Shown here piece by piece: positions 16,821 through 29,355 of a stretch of DNA of 64,000 bases. Within the stretch, counting starts at the first letter, position 1; each line of letters starts with the position of its first letter. A program made the position numbers and the translations under genes. Below the pieces are notes generated by a model, which saw nothing but the letters and a program-made list of their open reading frames with translations, made no database searches and was not told where the DNA came from. Source of the stretch: Leptospira noumeaensis (GTDB lineage Bacteria > Spirochaetota > Leptospiria > Leptospirales > Leptospiraceae); the NCBI RefSeq assembly GCF_004770765.1, contig NZ_RQFK01000007.1:186001-250000 (forward strand), in the 5' to 3' direction.

Positions 16821-18512
16821 AATGGGAGGAGAAAGTGGACTTTTTTGGTCTTTCGAATCCCATTCATTTAAATAGCGATTGTAAGCTGATATTCTAAAAT
16901 AATAAGTAAGTCCCGGTTGGAAGAGGAGTCCTCTCTTTTCTTTTCTCGAAATATCTACTTGGTCGGCGATGGGACGGTATTCGGGGGATTCCAATTCTCC
17001 TTCTGGAATGTATATATTATTCACTAAGGTTTCTTCATTCACACAAAATCGTTTGTTTCTAAAACTACTATCTTCTTCGTTCCCATCTAACTTAGATAAG
17101 GCACCATTTTTATCCTTTTTCACAAAAACAGAACCTAACATACGTGTGGGAGTGAGTCCATAATGGATGATATAACCACCTCCATTTTGAACTTCTTTTT
17201 CATGGTTTGAATTCCATAAAAAACAGACAGATTTTCCTTCCGTTGGATTTGTATCCAAACGAAACCTAGTGGGAACATCTGGAGGAGTTTGTTCAGTATA
17301 ATCAAAAGATAGAGACTGTACAGTCGGAACCGATTTTCCCATTGGGTCTGGTCTAAACCATAATTTCCATTGGTAGTATTTGAATTTGTTTTTGGGAAGG
17401 TCTTTCTCTAACGATTTAATTCTAGTCCAAGGCAGATTTAAATTGGATTCAACAAACTTCTCGTTGGTTCCTCGAAAATAAAGTTCGAGCATTGTATCTC
17501 GAGGTTGTTCTGTTTTCCATTGGATGCGGGTCAAACTAGAATTGCTATATTTTGTTTCTAAAACTGGGGATAGGGCAGTGTTTCCTTCCATATATCCAAT
17601 TTTGGTTTCATCATCATAACGAACGGATTCAAACTTAGTGTATTCTACTTCTGGTTCCCCTTTATGGATATGAAACCCATCTAAATTTCCGTAAAAGGAT
17701 TTTCCAAGTACAAGAGGTGTGGAATCATTTTCTGGAAATCCAAATCCTAAGGTATCTGCTTGGTTATTTTCATACTCAGCAGTTTCGATTCCATTTTGGT
17801 ACATGATATACTTATGGTTTAAGGTATCAAAATATAGGGAGATGACTTCCCAAGTTTTTCTCTTGAGTTTGACTGGTGATTCTAAAATAAAACTAGCAGT
17901 TCGACCATCTGATTTTTGGAGTAGGTTGTTTACTTGTAATGTTGGTTTACTTTCGTTTAACTCGAGTGAGATGCCATATTTTTTTCCCTTCACATAAACA
18001 GTCCGGTCCAAAATGACAGAACCTGCACCTTGTTCTCCTAAACGAACGGGGATGGAAATGGTAAAGGGATCTGGATGGGTTCCAAAAAGAGAATTCCCAG
18101 AAACAGAAAGATGGATTTGGTTTCTACGCCCAGAAAAATATGCCGACCGTTTCCCAAAAAAATAAGTTTGGTCATCGGTTAAATAAGATGAGGAAACAAC
18201 TGTGATCGATTTGGATTTAAAAGGAAATCCGGCTTCTGTGATTTGTGGTTCACTCACTTCTCCTTCAAAGTCGAAGAAGAGTTCGCCGTGTTTGGGTGTA
18301 TTTTCTTTAGGTTTTAGAAAGTTCTTTTTGCCAGGTTCCGAATTTTGAACCACGCCTATTTTTTTCCATAGGCTAAGGTTTAGGATTTCTTGTTTTGGGA
18401 CTTCCCATCCAAATAAGGGTAGGCCCCAAACAAGGAAAAAGGTTACGACTGTTCTTCGATGAGTCCCAATCGTTTTTGGTGCCGTCCACCTTCGAATTCT
18501 GTTTCTATCCAT
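16782..18512 (-). CDS. Secreted LamG/concanavalin-like domain protein
   Basis: A 576-residue protein. After a polar 20-residue start comes a signal sequence (TVVTFFLVWGLPLFGWEV). Residues about 110-300 resemble a LamG/ConA-like jelly roll: FTISIPVRLGEQGAGSVI, WEVISLYFDTLNHKYIMYQNG and LVLGKSFYGNLDGFHIHKGE are the family's usual strands. A later section looks like FN3-type beta sandwiches (LTRIQWKTEQP, PDVPTRFRLDTNP). Its ATG lies 70 bases inside the end of rpiB, an unusually long same-strand overlap, and I find no good internal start. It is last in the serC-rpiB set and overlaps the PIN-like gene in antisense. The ligand is unknown. Confidence 0.68.
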   Translation of the reverse strand: MDRNRIRRWTAPKTIGTHRRTVVTFFLVWGLPLFGWEVPKQEILNLSLWKKIGVVQNSEPGKKNFLKPKENTPKHGELFFDFEGEVSEPQITEAGFPFKSKSITVVSSSYLTDDQTYFFGKRSAYFSGRRNQIHLSVSGNSLFGTHPDPFTISIPVRLGEQGAGSVILDRTVYVKGKKYGISLELNESKPTLQVNNLLQKSDGRTASFILESPVKLKRKTWEVISLYFDTLNHKYIMYQNGIETAEYENNQADTLGFGFPENDSTPLVLGKSFYGNLDGFHIHKGEPEVEYTKFESVRYDDETKIGYMEGNTALSPVLETKYSNSSLTRIQWKTEQPRDTMLELYFRGTNEKFVESNLNLPWTRIKSLEKDLPKNKFKYYQWKLWFRPDPMGKSVPTVQSLSFDYTEQTPPDVPTRFRLDTNPTEGKSVCFLWNSNHEKEVQNGGGYIIHYGLTPTRMLGSVFVKKDKNGALSKLDGNEEDSSFRNKRFCVNEETLVNNIYIPEGELESPEYRPIADQVDISRKEKRGLLFQPGLTYYFRISAYNRYLNEWDSKDQKSPLSPPISFSFPKEVSNQK

Positions 18513-18880
18513 TTTTTTACGATTCTCTGTGCTAAATCTGTTCCGAGAACCCTTCCCCCTAAAACGAGTACATTGGCATTGTTATGGCGTTTGGACATTT
18601 CCGCCGTAAACTCATCATGGCAAAGGGCCGCGCGAATGCCTTTGAAACGGTTGGCGACAATGGAGGCTCCAATGCCTGTCCCGCAAAGGGCGATGAGTCT
18701 TGGAACTTCACCGGAAAGAACCTTTCGGCAGGCATCTCCAATGATGGTGGGGTAGTCGACGGACTCTTCGCTCTTAGTACCGTAATCGACAATTTCGTAA
18801 GTTTCCTCGAGACTTTTCCTGAGGAATTCTTTGAGTGCGAACCCTCCATGGTCAGATGCGATTCCAATTTTTTCTTTCAT
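18443..18880 (-). CDS. rpiB: Ribose-5-phosphate isomerase B
   Basis: A 145-residue protein of the LacAB_rpiB family, which interconverts ribose 5-phosphate and ribulose 5-phosphate in the pentose phosphate pathway. Signatures are IGIASDHGGFALKEFL at the N-terminus, the catalytic-loop LCGTGIGASIVANRFKGIRA with its Cys, and RHNNANVLVLGGRV. An AAGGAG ribosome site lies ahead of ATG 18880, which overlaps the stop of the preceding gene (ATGA). Normal length for the family. It sits downstream of serC in an overlapping minus-strand set. Confidence 0.96.
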   Translation of the reverse strand: MKEKIGIASDHGGFALKEFLRKSLEETYEIVDYGTKSEESVDYPTIIGDACRKVLSGEVPRLIALCGTGIGASIVANRFKGIRAALCHDEFTAEMSKRHNNANVLVLGGRVLGTDLAQRIVKKWIETEFEGGRHQKRLGLIEEQS

Positions 18881-19533
18881 TCTGCTTTCTCCTTTCTTTG
18901 TTTTAGGGCATCGGTGTATGATTTCAATGATTCCAAAGAGAGAGAGAGTAAAAACTTGTCTCGTTCTCTCAGTAAACTTCCATAATACCCTGTGAATAAA
19001 TCCAAATAACGTGAATGTTTTTCCTTTGGATTTTTTTCGTTCAGGTATTCGATGGAAAGATTTGTAATTTCGTTTTTGATTTCCGTATGAGACTCAAACC
19101 ATTGTTTGGCGGAATTAACTTCCCCAGGTGTGAGTGGAAAAGGTCTAGAATCGGAAAGAAGGATTCTCCATTCGTATGTAAAAAAACTTTCTTCTTTTTC
19201 TTTTCCTGAAAGAAGAGAAGGTGCAAAATATTCACCAAAGTTCCCTGGTTTTGTATTTTCTAAAGGTAAGTCTTTAATTTTTTCAAAAAAACAATTTAGG
19301 GAAGAAAGCCTAAGTTCTGCTGATTCTTTTGCAAACTCGCCCATTTTAATTCGATCCAAATTGAGGATATTGGGACTGATGGCACCGGGAGGGATTTCTT
19401 TTTTGAGAGGAAGATAACAATCCTTAGCTTCCTTCCAACCCAGACTCCCTTCGGGAATCCAAAGGGAATGTGCAGAAAGGGAATGAATAGTTAAAAGAAA
19501 AAAAACAAGGTAGGATTGTTTATATTTACCCAT
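18877..19533 (-). CDS. Exported helical protein, unknown function
   Basis: A 218-residue protein with a signal peptide (YLVFFLLTIHSLSAHS, cleavage near residue 22). The mature part is mostly helical, with a Trp and Cys near its start (SLWIPEGSLGWKEAKDCY) and a charged C-terminal helix. I recognise no domain. I chose ATG 19533, which overlaps the serC stop by 8 bases; the frame continues upstream inside serC but would bury the signal peptide. It is placed between two metabolic genes (serC and rpiB), with which it is probably only co-transcribed. Confidence 0.68.
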   Translation of the reverse strand: MGKYKQSYLVFFLLTIHSLSAHSLWIPEGSLGWKEAKDCYLPLKKEIPPGAISPNILNLDRIKMGEFAKESAELRLSSLNCFFEKIKDLPLENTKPGNFGEYFAPSLLSGKEKEESFFTYEWRILLSDSRPFPLTPGEVNSAKQWFESHTEIKNEITNLSIEYLNEKNPKEKHSRYLDLFTGYYGSLLRERDKFLLSLSLESLKSYTDALKQRKEKAE

Positions 19534-20623
19534 GTGTTCTTTCAAATTCTTTGATAAAGGATATGAGAGAATCCACACCTTCTTCCGGCATCGCATTGTA
19601 GATACTGGCTCGAAAACCACCTACGTCGCGGTATCCTTTGAGTCCAGCAAACCCTTGTTCTTCGGCAAGAGAAAGAAATTTTGAATCCAAACTTTCGTTA
19701 TGACTTCTAAACACTACGTTCATTGCGGAACGAAAATCTTCTGGAACCGGTGCATAAAAAAGGTTGGATGCATCGATTGTATCATACAATTTTTTTGCTT
19801 TTCTTTCGTTTGCGGCTTCCATCACAGCGAGGCCACCATTCCGTTTTAAGTATTTAAAAACAAGACCAGCAATGTAAATGGAATAGGTGGGTGGAGTGTT
19901 GTACAAAGACCCATTTTTTTCCATCAGAGAAAAGTTCATGAGGTTGGGAATGGGATGTTCTAATGTAGGTAATTTTTCTTTGTCGTAAATGACAAGGGTG
20001 AGTCCAGAAGGCCCAATGTTTTTTTGTGCTCCCGCGAAGATCACAGAAAAATCTTCTATGGGGAGTTTTCGACTCAGGAGTTCACTTGTCATATCCGCAA
20101 AAAGAGGAGCCTTTTTTAATTTTGGAAATGTTTTGTAACGAGTCCCATAAATGGTATTGTTAGAAGTGATATAAACATATTTGGCTCCCTCATTCACGAT
20201 CTCGTCGGTGATGGTGGGAAGTTCCATATATTTGGAATCGGCTCCGTTAAAAATAGATTTTACATTGGGATAAAACTTCTTTGCTTCTTCGAATGCTTTT
20301 TTTGCCCAAACACCTGTAAGTGCATAATCAGCTGAGTCTCCAGCTTTTAAATAGTTAAAAGGAATGGCTGAAAACTGTAAGGTTGCCCCACCTGGAAAAT
20401 AAACTATCGCATAACGGGAAGGTAGGTCGAGTAATTCCCTTAAGTCACTGAGAGATTCGTCCAAAATGTTTTGAAAAACATTTCCTCTGTGACTCATTTC
20501 CATTACAGACATTCCGGTTCCTTTGTAATTTAGGAACTGGTTTTGCGCTTCCTCCATGACTTCTGTGGGCAACATGGCAGGGCCAGCATTAAAATTGAAG
20601 ACTCTGTGCGTAAATGTAGGCAT
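19526..20623 (-). CDS. serC: Phosphoserine aminotransferase
   Basis: A 365-residue class V aminotransferase. It begins with the SerC signature VFNFNAGPAMLPTEVM, continues with MEMSHRGNVFQNI and FPGGATLQFSAIPFN, and has the PLP lysine in FAGAQKNIGPSGLT. The C-terminus ends in GFAGLKGYRDVGGFRASIYNAMP, another family block. The enzyme makes phosphoserine from 3-phosphohydroxypyruvate and glutamate, and also serves vitamin B6 synthesis. It is the first gene of a four-gene minus-strand set. The 124-base region to the divergent P83/100 gene should hold both promoters. Confidence 0.97.
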   Translation of the reverse strand: MPTFTHRVFNFNAGPAMLPTEVMEEAQNQFLNYKGTGMSVMEMSHRGNVFQNILDESLSDLRELLDLPSRYAIVYFPGGATLQFSAIPFNYLKAGDSADYALTGVWAKKAFEEAKKFYPNVKSIFNGADSKYMELPTITDEIVNEGAKYVYITSNNTIYGTRYKTFPKLKKAPLFADMTSELLSRKLPIEDFSVIFAGAQKNIGPSGLTLVIYDKEKLPTLEHPIPNLMNFSLMEKNGSLYNTPPTYSIYIAGLVFKYLKRNGGLAVMEAANERKAKKLYDTIDASNLFYAPVPEDFRSAMNVVFRSHNESLDSKFLSLAEEQGFAGLKGYRDVGGFRASIYNAMPEEGVDSLISFIKEFERTHG

Positions 20624-20747
20624 TCTCCCACAGAATTTTGAAGATCCACCCCCCGGTAAATAGATTTTTATTCTAAAACTTGCTTTGCAGAATCACAAAG
20701 GTTGTTAATCTTGTGGGCATCTTTACCCCAATTTTCGTGAGGAAACA

Positions 20748-22427
20748 ATGAGAATTTCTCGTTCCATCATCATTTGCCTAACTTTCGTCAGTCTTTCGCT
20801 GACAGCCCAATCCAAAGCCCCACTCGGCGAGTCCGAAATCAAGGGTTCCAAAAAAATCGAATTCATCAACCGTTCCTTACGTAAGGCATCTGATGACATT
20901 ATTCAAGAAAATACCGAAATTGGTCGTAAACTGGCAGAAACTTTGGCCAAAGAAAATACTGCAACAGTGGATGGAGTCAAAATCCAAAGAGTGGCACCTG
21001 GAGCCGACGGAAAACTGGGAGCAGACATCCTAACCCTTTCGGAATCGCAAAGTTTTGACCATGTCAATTCCATCGCGCGGATCATTGCAGCCTATGTAGA
21101 AAAATCTTTCCAATACAAAGCGGGAAACTCTGAGACTTTGGCGCAGTACGTCCTCTATTACAATGCAACACATAGAAAAGACTCCAAGTTTTTTACAAAA
21201 AAATATACAGAAGGAGTGATCGCCGCTACTTCTCCAGACAAATTAGGGATTGATACCGTTTATAAAAATTGGCCAGGCAAAACCCAAATCATCATTCCCA
21301 TCGAAGGAAATATCTTAAAAGATAGTGGAAAGGATCTCACCACCGATGAGTTAGAAAAAGACGTCAACAAAACTGTGAAGGATAAAGAAAAAGATCCTGC
21401 CACCAAACAGAAGATGGAAGACGAAGCCAAAAAAATGGATAAGTTACAAACTGATAAACTGAAAGAAGAAAAAAAGGTTTTGCAAGATAAAAAACAAGAA
21501 GTAGCGAACGAACAAAAAGATCTCCAAGACAAAAAAGATGCATTGAAGAAAAAGGAACAAGAAACGGTTGCTAGTCTCAATGAGTTAAAAAAAGACCCGG
21601 TCAAAAACAAAGCAGAGATTGAAAAGAAAACCGAAGAAGTCAAAAAAATCGAACAAGAGAAAAAAGACACTGATAAAAAATCAGAAGCGGTAGAAGCAAA
21701 AAAAGAAGAACTCAGTAAAAAGGAAGAACAAATCGCTAAGAAAGAAGAGGCGCGCACCGGAACCACCACTTCTGGCGATACAGCCAAAAAAGACGATACC
21801 GTTCAAAAGGTGGAAGCGAAAGTAGAAGAGTTAAAAACAGAACTCGCACAAACCAAAGAAGAACTGAAGAAAAAAGAAGAACAAAGTGACAATGTTGTGA
21901 ACAACAAAATTCTTTTTATGAAGTTTATCAAATACGATACAGATGGACATTATTCCAACGAACTTTGGGCGATTGATCCGGCAAAAGATGATGCTCTTTT
22001 CAAAAGTCCATACAACAATATTTGTTCTAAGGAATTCAAAGAAATTGCGAACCAAGGAGTTCTTGTTCTTGGTTATGACGGAGAAAAAGTAGAAAACCGC
22101 AAACACAAACTCGTGTTACTGGATCCAGACAAACTGGGTGTGAAAAAAACAAGCGAGTCTGCGGATATTTTCTGGAGAACTCCTATGATCAATCGGGAAG
22201 ACAAAATCTACGTGATTGAAAAGGTAAAAGACAAATACCATGTTTCTCGTTTTAAATCCGATTTAACTTTTGAGAAAAGAACAGAAGAACCTGTGGAAGA
22301 AAACTCAGAACTCACATTTTTTGGGGATAAAGTTTATGTGACCGGTAAACCGAAAGAAGGTGATAAAACTACCATTAAAGTATTCAAAAAAGATGATTTA
22401 AGCCTACTCAAAACCATCGCTCCATAA
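20748..22427 (+). CDS. P83/100-family exported protein with long coiled coil
   Basis: A 559-residue protein with a signal peptide (IIICLTFVSLSLTAQS, cleavage near residue 22). Residues about 25-185 resemble the N-terminal domain of the Borrelia P83/100 family (KIEFINRSLRKASDDIIQEN, AQYVLYYNATHRKDSKFF). Residues about 200-390 are an uninterrupted Lys/Glu/Gln-rich coiled coil, and about 395-559 form a beta-rich domain (LFMKFIKYDTDGHYSNELWAID). The protein is probably periplasmic or in the outer envelope. Its biochemical role is unknown. A strong terminator follows at 22463-22504. Confidence 0.8.
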   Translation: MRISRSIIICLTFVSLSLTAQSKAPLGESEIKGSKKIEFINRSLRKASDDIIQENTEIGRKLAETLAKENTATVDGVKIQRVAPGADGKLGADILTLSESQSFDHVNSIARIIAAYVEKSFQYKAGNSETLAQYVLYYNATHRKDSKFFTKKYTEGVIAATSPDKLGIDTVYKNWPGKTQIIIPIEGNILKDSGKDLTTDELEKDVNKTVKDKEKDPATKQKMEDEAKKMDKLQTDKLKEEKKVLQDKKQEVANEQKDLQDKKDALKKKEQETVASLNELKKDPVKNKAEIEKKTEEVKKIEQEKKDTDKKSEAVEAKKEELSKKEEQIAKKEEARTGTTTSGDTAKKDDTVQKVEAKVEELKTELAQTKEELKKKEEQSDNVVNNKILFMKFIKYDTDGHYSNELWAIDPAKDDALFKSPYNNICSKEFKEIANQGVLVLGYDGEKVENRKHKLVLLDPDKLGVKKTSESADIFWRTPMINREDKIYVIEKVKDKYHVSRFKSDLTFEKRTEEPVEENSELTFFGDKVYVTGKPKEGDKTTIKVFKKDDLSLLKTIAP

Positions 22428-22462
22428 GGAGCCTCGGTGGGCATTCATTTCTTTGGGAACAG

Positions 22463-22504
22463 AATCCAACCTTTGACTCATTGTCTCAGGTTGGATTTTT
22501 TTTT
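22463..22504 (+). terminator. Rho-independent terminator after the P83/100 gene
   Basis: A 10-bp perfect stem AATCCAACCT / AGGTTGGATT with a 15-base loop, followed by nine Ts. The T-run touches the stop codon of the convergent TPR gene. The minus-strand reading lacks a T-run. Confidence 0.9.
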
Positions 22505-23609
22505 AATCCTTTAAGTATTCAATCCTTTCTCGGATGGATTCGTTCGAAGGGTTTTTCTTTGCCAAATCTTCTAAGAGTTTAATGGCTTGTGGTTTTTTCC
22601 CCATAATGTCCCAAAGGTCAGATAATTCCAGAGCAGGTCTAGGATCACTCGGAGATTTGGAAAGAAGGCTTAGATAAATTTCTTCCGCTTTTTCTAAATC
22701 ACCAATCAGACGTAATGCGGCCGCTTTTCCGAGAAGGGCAAAGTAATCATCCCCACTCGCCAAGATTTTATTGAAACATTCAAGGGCTTTGTCGTAGTTC
22801 CCAAGACCGCGAAGGGAATCCGCATACCTGTTGATGATCAGTTTGTTATCAGGATCGGATTCGAGAATTTTTTCCCAATAAGTGATGGCTGTTTTAAAAT
22901 CTTTTTTCCCACGATAGGATTCGGCAAGGCCGTAAAGAGCAAAAAAGTTTTTTAGATCCAGTTCTTTGGCTCTTTCGTAGTAGAGAACCGCTTTGTCAAA
23001 GTCTTTGATTTTACGGTAACTGTTTCCAATTTCTGTTAGGATTTTGATATTGTTTGGTTGGCTCGAAAGTAATTTTTCCCACCACTGGATGGCATCCACA
23101 TACCTTTGGCAGGCAAAATACAAATGCCCAAGACCCACAATGACGTACTGGTCACTTGGATTGATTTGGAGTGCTTCCATATAATAAACTTCTGATTCTT
23201 TAAAATTCTTTAGTTTTCTATGGGCATCGGCTACACGAGAAAGGATACTTGCATCTGTGATTGTTATGTGGTGAAATTCTTCTGCTACTTCGATGATTCG
23301 TTTGAGGCTATTCAAATCTCTGTAAGCATTCATTAGGCCCATAAGTGAAAACTTATTCGTTGTATCTCCGGCCAAACATTTGCGATAGTATTGGATGGCT
23401 TGTTCAGGTTGTTTGGTTTTTGCGTAATAATCACCAAGTCCTACAAGTCCGTATGTATTGGAAGGGTCTTCATCAAGTAATATGTCTAATCGTTCTTTGG
23501 CTTCTTTAAATCGGCCCTGATCAAGAAAACGATACGCCTCTTTGGCAAGAGCTTTTATTTTTGTGAATTTTTCATCTTCTTGTGGTTTTTCAATCTCAGC
23601 ATTTTCCAT
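22503..23609 (-). CDS. Cytoplasmic TPR protein
   Basis: A 368-residue protein built of about nine consecutive TPR units, for example [65 protein letters not shown] and [22 protein letters not shown]. No signal peptide is present; the chain starts with a polar, charged segment. TPR proteins act as scaffolds and nothing in the sequence shows the partner. It is a single gene on the minus strand, convergent with the P83/100 gene and divergent from ilvB. Confidence 0.85.
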   Translation of the reverse strand: MENAEIEKPQEDEKFTKIKALAKEAYRFLDQGRFKEAKERLDILLDEDPSNTYGLVGLGDYYAKTKQPEQAIQYYRKCLAGDTTNKFSLMGLMNAYRDLNSLKRIIEVAEEFHHITITDASILSRVADAHRKLKNFKESEVYYMEALQINPSDQYVIVGLGHLYFACQRYVDAIQWWEKLLSSQPNNIKILTEIGNSYRKIKDFDKAVLYYERAKELDLKNFFALYGLAESYRGKKDFKTAITYWEKILESDPDNKLIINRYADSLRGLGNYDKALECFNKILASGDDYFALLGKAAALRLIGDLEKAEEIYLSLLSKSPSDPRPALELSDLWDIMGKKPQAIKLLEDLAKKNPSNESIRERIEYLKD

Positions 23610-23721
23610 ATTCTAGGGTCCAATTTTCAGCATTCCTTTTTAGACAGTAAAAATCGACTCAAAAACGTGAGAACATTGACATCAGGCTCTTTTTTGCAGA
23701 AATGACATTAGGGGGGAACGT

Positions 23722-25424
<1,703 letters not shown>

Positions 25425-25428
<4 letters not shown>

Positions 25429-25913
25429 AACACACTCTAAGTATTTTAGTAAATAACCACCCAGGTGTGATGAGCCATGTTTCTGGACTTTTCACCCGTC
25501 GCGGATACAATATTGATTCGATTGCTGTTGGTGTGACTGACAATGCTGATGTGTCTTCGATGACAATCGTTCTGAATGGGGATGATTTTATTGTAGGCCA
25601 GGTGAAAAACCAACTCCTGAAATTACCGGACGTATTAAAAGTCCAAGATATGGCTTATGCAAGTTCTGTACAAAGGGAACTTGTTTTGGTTTCCTTTTCG
25701 ATTACTGAATCTAATCGAAGTGAAGCTCTGACCATTTGTAATGGATTTGATGTTAAAATTTTAGAAATGACAGAAGATTCCCTCCTCATTGAATTCTCTG
25801 GAAATTCAAGACAAGTTTCCAATGTCATTTCTGTAATCAAACCATTTGGGATTCGTGAAATTTCTCGCACAGGTCAGATTGCCATTGCTTATAGGAATCA
25901 AAACTCCGTTTAA
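25425..25913 (+). CDS. ilvN: Acetolactate synthase, small (regulatory) subunit
   Basis: A 162-residue protein with an N-terminal ACT domain ([33 protein letters not shown]) and the C-terminal ALS_ss_C domain ([10 protein letters not shown] ... [14 protein letters not shown]). The small subunit raises the activity of IlvB and gives feedback inhibition by valine. Its length matches the family. The start codon overlaps the ilvB stop, so the two subunits are translationally coupled. The symbol ilvH would serve equally well. Confidence 0.96.
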
Positions 25914-25986
25914 TCCACTTGACAGAGCCTAAATTTGAGGAGACTGTAGTCCCCGTTTCACTGAAAAGTTACGGAAAAACACTACT

Positions 25987-27734
25987 ATGGTTCGGATATT
26001 TTTATTCCTTATTTTATCTCTTCTAACGACTGTTATCTATTCTGATTCGGAACGTACCGCTGTTCCTCTCAAAAGAGGGCAGGGTTCCGATGTTTTGTAT
26101 TTTGATTTTGGGGAAACCGCTCCCACTTCCTATCTTTCTGTCGAACGTCTTCAAGAACCCAAACTAGAAGATCTAAAGTTAGGATTTTTAGAACCTGCCC
26201 CTGGATACTACAATGGTCCGGATGGGGGAGAGGTCTACCAATGGGCGAAAAACCATTACCAATGGAAACGTGCCGATGGAAGTGTTTATATCGAATGGGC
26301 CAATGGAACATTTAAATTAGATTTTCCCTCTGGTGTTGGATTTATTTCTTCCCCAGGATCTTGTAACGGATGTTCACCGACACTTGTATGGAATTATCCC
26401 GACCTAACAAAAATCACAAAGTATTGGATGGTTCATAGAAAAGAATATGACTTCATCTATCAAAAACCATTAAATTTTGAAAACTATCTTCTTGTTGATG
26501 AAACAAAATATGGGAAACCCAAATTAGAATTCGGAAACTATATACTTTATGGATCGGAAAAATGGTCTGAGTATGTACGCGCGTTTGGTGGCAATTTCAA
26601 AATGAAACCTTTTCTACAATACGCGAAATCCGAATTTTCTTTAGAAAATCGAGGGAAAGTTCCTGTTTTGTTATTTGATGAGTATGAGGATATCAAAAAA
26701 TACATTGGGGCTGATATTCCTGGTGGATCGGAAGAAGGTGGGTTTGGTGGAAGAGATTCTATCACTATGTGTTGTGGGGAAAAAATGCCACAAACCACAG
26801 GAAATCCAGAGTTTGATTCCGATGCACTTAGGCGTTTTCACTTCGGAGTGTTTTACCATGAAGCCATTCATAATTTAGAACAAATCTCTTGCTTAAAAAT
26901 CCAAACAGAAACAGGAAAATTTCCACAAACTGATATTTTAGATCCTTGGTTTGAGGAAGGTCTTGCTAATTATTTGGAAGCAAAATTTTACGAAAGAAAA
27001 CAATTCCATATCTATAATGATGCAGAGAAGTTGATTCGAGAAAATAAAGTTCCGAAAACCTTCAAAGCATTGTTAGATGCGAAATATAGAGATTTACTTC
27101 CTTATTCCATTGGACCACTCCTTATCAAACACATCCATGAAACTTATGGAAAAGAGGCCATTCTATCTTACCAAAAAGAAACCTGTGTGGGCACAGCACC
27201 GGCCCTGGCCTTACAAAACGCCACTGGTGTTTCTCCCGACCAAATTTTAAAGGATAGTTTGTCTCGTTTTGAAAAAGAAAAAGATAATATTTTGAAAGAT
27301 GGCAAAAAACTCCAGTTAGCTGGGTATACTGTCATGAATTCTAAATTTCCACTGGAATTAAAAATGTTTTTAGATAAAGGTTTTTCCCTCCCTGAATCGG
27401 CTTTGGAAATTAAATCGTATGCGGAGTTACCGAACTTACAAAAAATCTTTCCAGCAAACGTGGAATCTTATTCCGGAAAATTAGAAGGAGACTTTCTCGG
27501 ACCAAATTCCAGCTATTTTTATCTTTGGAAAAAAGGGAACTACCGCTGGTATGGAGATTCATGGGAAGCCAATGTATTTCCAGGAAACCAAATTCTATTT
27601 CGGGGATCCGGTTTTACTCTCATTGAATGGGAAGATGGGAAAAAACAATACATATCACCGAAGGGAGATTCGGTGATATTTTTTAATTTGGAATCAAAAT
27701 CTTATTTGGACACAAATGGAAAACAGGTCACTCC

Positions 27735-27738
<4 letters not shown>
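25987..27738 (+). CDS. Exported HExxH (gluzincin-like) peptidase-like protein
   Basis: A 583-residue protein with a signal peptide ([18 protein letters not shown]). The centre holds a zinc-peptidase signature: HEAIH at residues 291-295, then [14 protein letters not shown] with the likely third ligand Glu at 323 or 324, about 28 residues on, as in gluzincins. Residues about 65-125 and the last 85 residues share a Trp/Tyr-rich beta pattern ([32 protein letters not shown] and [13 protein letters not shown]), perhaps a repeated binding module. It lies downstream of ilvN by 73 bases and its stop overlaps that of trxB by 4 bases. The substrate is unknown. Confidence 0.7.
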
Positions 27739-28676
<938 letters not shown>

Positions 28677-28736
28677 AATTTCTCCTATTCTGTATCTTGT
28701 TCTTTATTGTTTAGACGGGATTTCCCGGTTTCCTGT

Positions 28737-29258
28737 CTATTTTGTTTCGCAAGCTCGAACCCAAGGTGCGTAGTATGGGTCCCCGGAAAGCGGGCTTTTT
28801 TCTAAGGTCAGTAGGTAGTCCTTCTGTTTGAATCCTCTGGTAAGGCAAAGGTAGGTGGTTTCGAAAAACTCCAAAGTTTCTTTTTTCCCTTGGAACCGGA
28901 TTTCTTCTAAAATTTCCAGCGCTTCTTTTTCGTATCCTGTGGTAAGATAGAGTCGGAAGAGTTCACGTTGTACTTCCGTGTCGTCCTTCTTCTGTTTATG
29001 ATACTTTTCCAAATAAAAAATGGCTGTGGCAATGGATTGGTTGCTTTCTGCAAGCAGGAGTCCCATCCTTTTAAGCACAGGATCGTAGTCGGGATTTTCA
29101 CGGAGTGAAAGTTCGTAGTAGTAGAGGGCCTTGGTTTTTTCTCCTACCATTTCCCATTTTTTTCCCTCTTCAAAAAGGGATCTTTCCTTTCGGCCGCAAT
29201 TAACGACTAACACTGCGGCAAACGTGAGTAAAAAAATAAGGGAGTTTCTATGAACCAC
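28737..29258 (-). CDS. TPR lipoprotein
   Basis: About 173 residues from GTG 29258: a lipoprotein leader (NSLIFLLTFAAVLVVNC, lipobox VVNC), then two to three TPR-like helix pairs (KALYYYELSLRENPDYDPVLKRMGLLLAE). A GGAG motif lies only 2 bases before the GTG, which is too close to be ideal, so the true start is uncertain. The frame stays open to 29366 with no better start. It lies divergent to the xer gene. The function is unknown. Confidence 0.65.
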   Translation of the reverse strand: MVHRNSLIFLLTFAAVLVVNCGRKERSLFEEGKKWEMVGEKTKALYYYELSLRENPDYDPVLKRMGLLLAESNQSIATAIFYLEKYHKQKKDDTEVQRELFRLYLTTGYEKEALEILEEIRFQGKKETLEFFETTYLCLTRGFKQKDYLLTLEKSPLSGDPYYAPWVRACETK

Positions 29259-29355
29259 ATCTCCTTTTTTCCTGACATAGCCATTTGTGGCAAAAAAAAT
29301 AATAAGTCTCTTTAAGCTTTTTGTCCGACTCTTTAAGTAACATAAGAGAGTAAAG

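Noticed and set aside
21260..21787. A 175-codon frame antisense to the P83/100 coiled coil
   Set aside because: It is a Ser/Phe-rich mirror of the Lys/Glu-rich repeat and has no independent coding signal.
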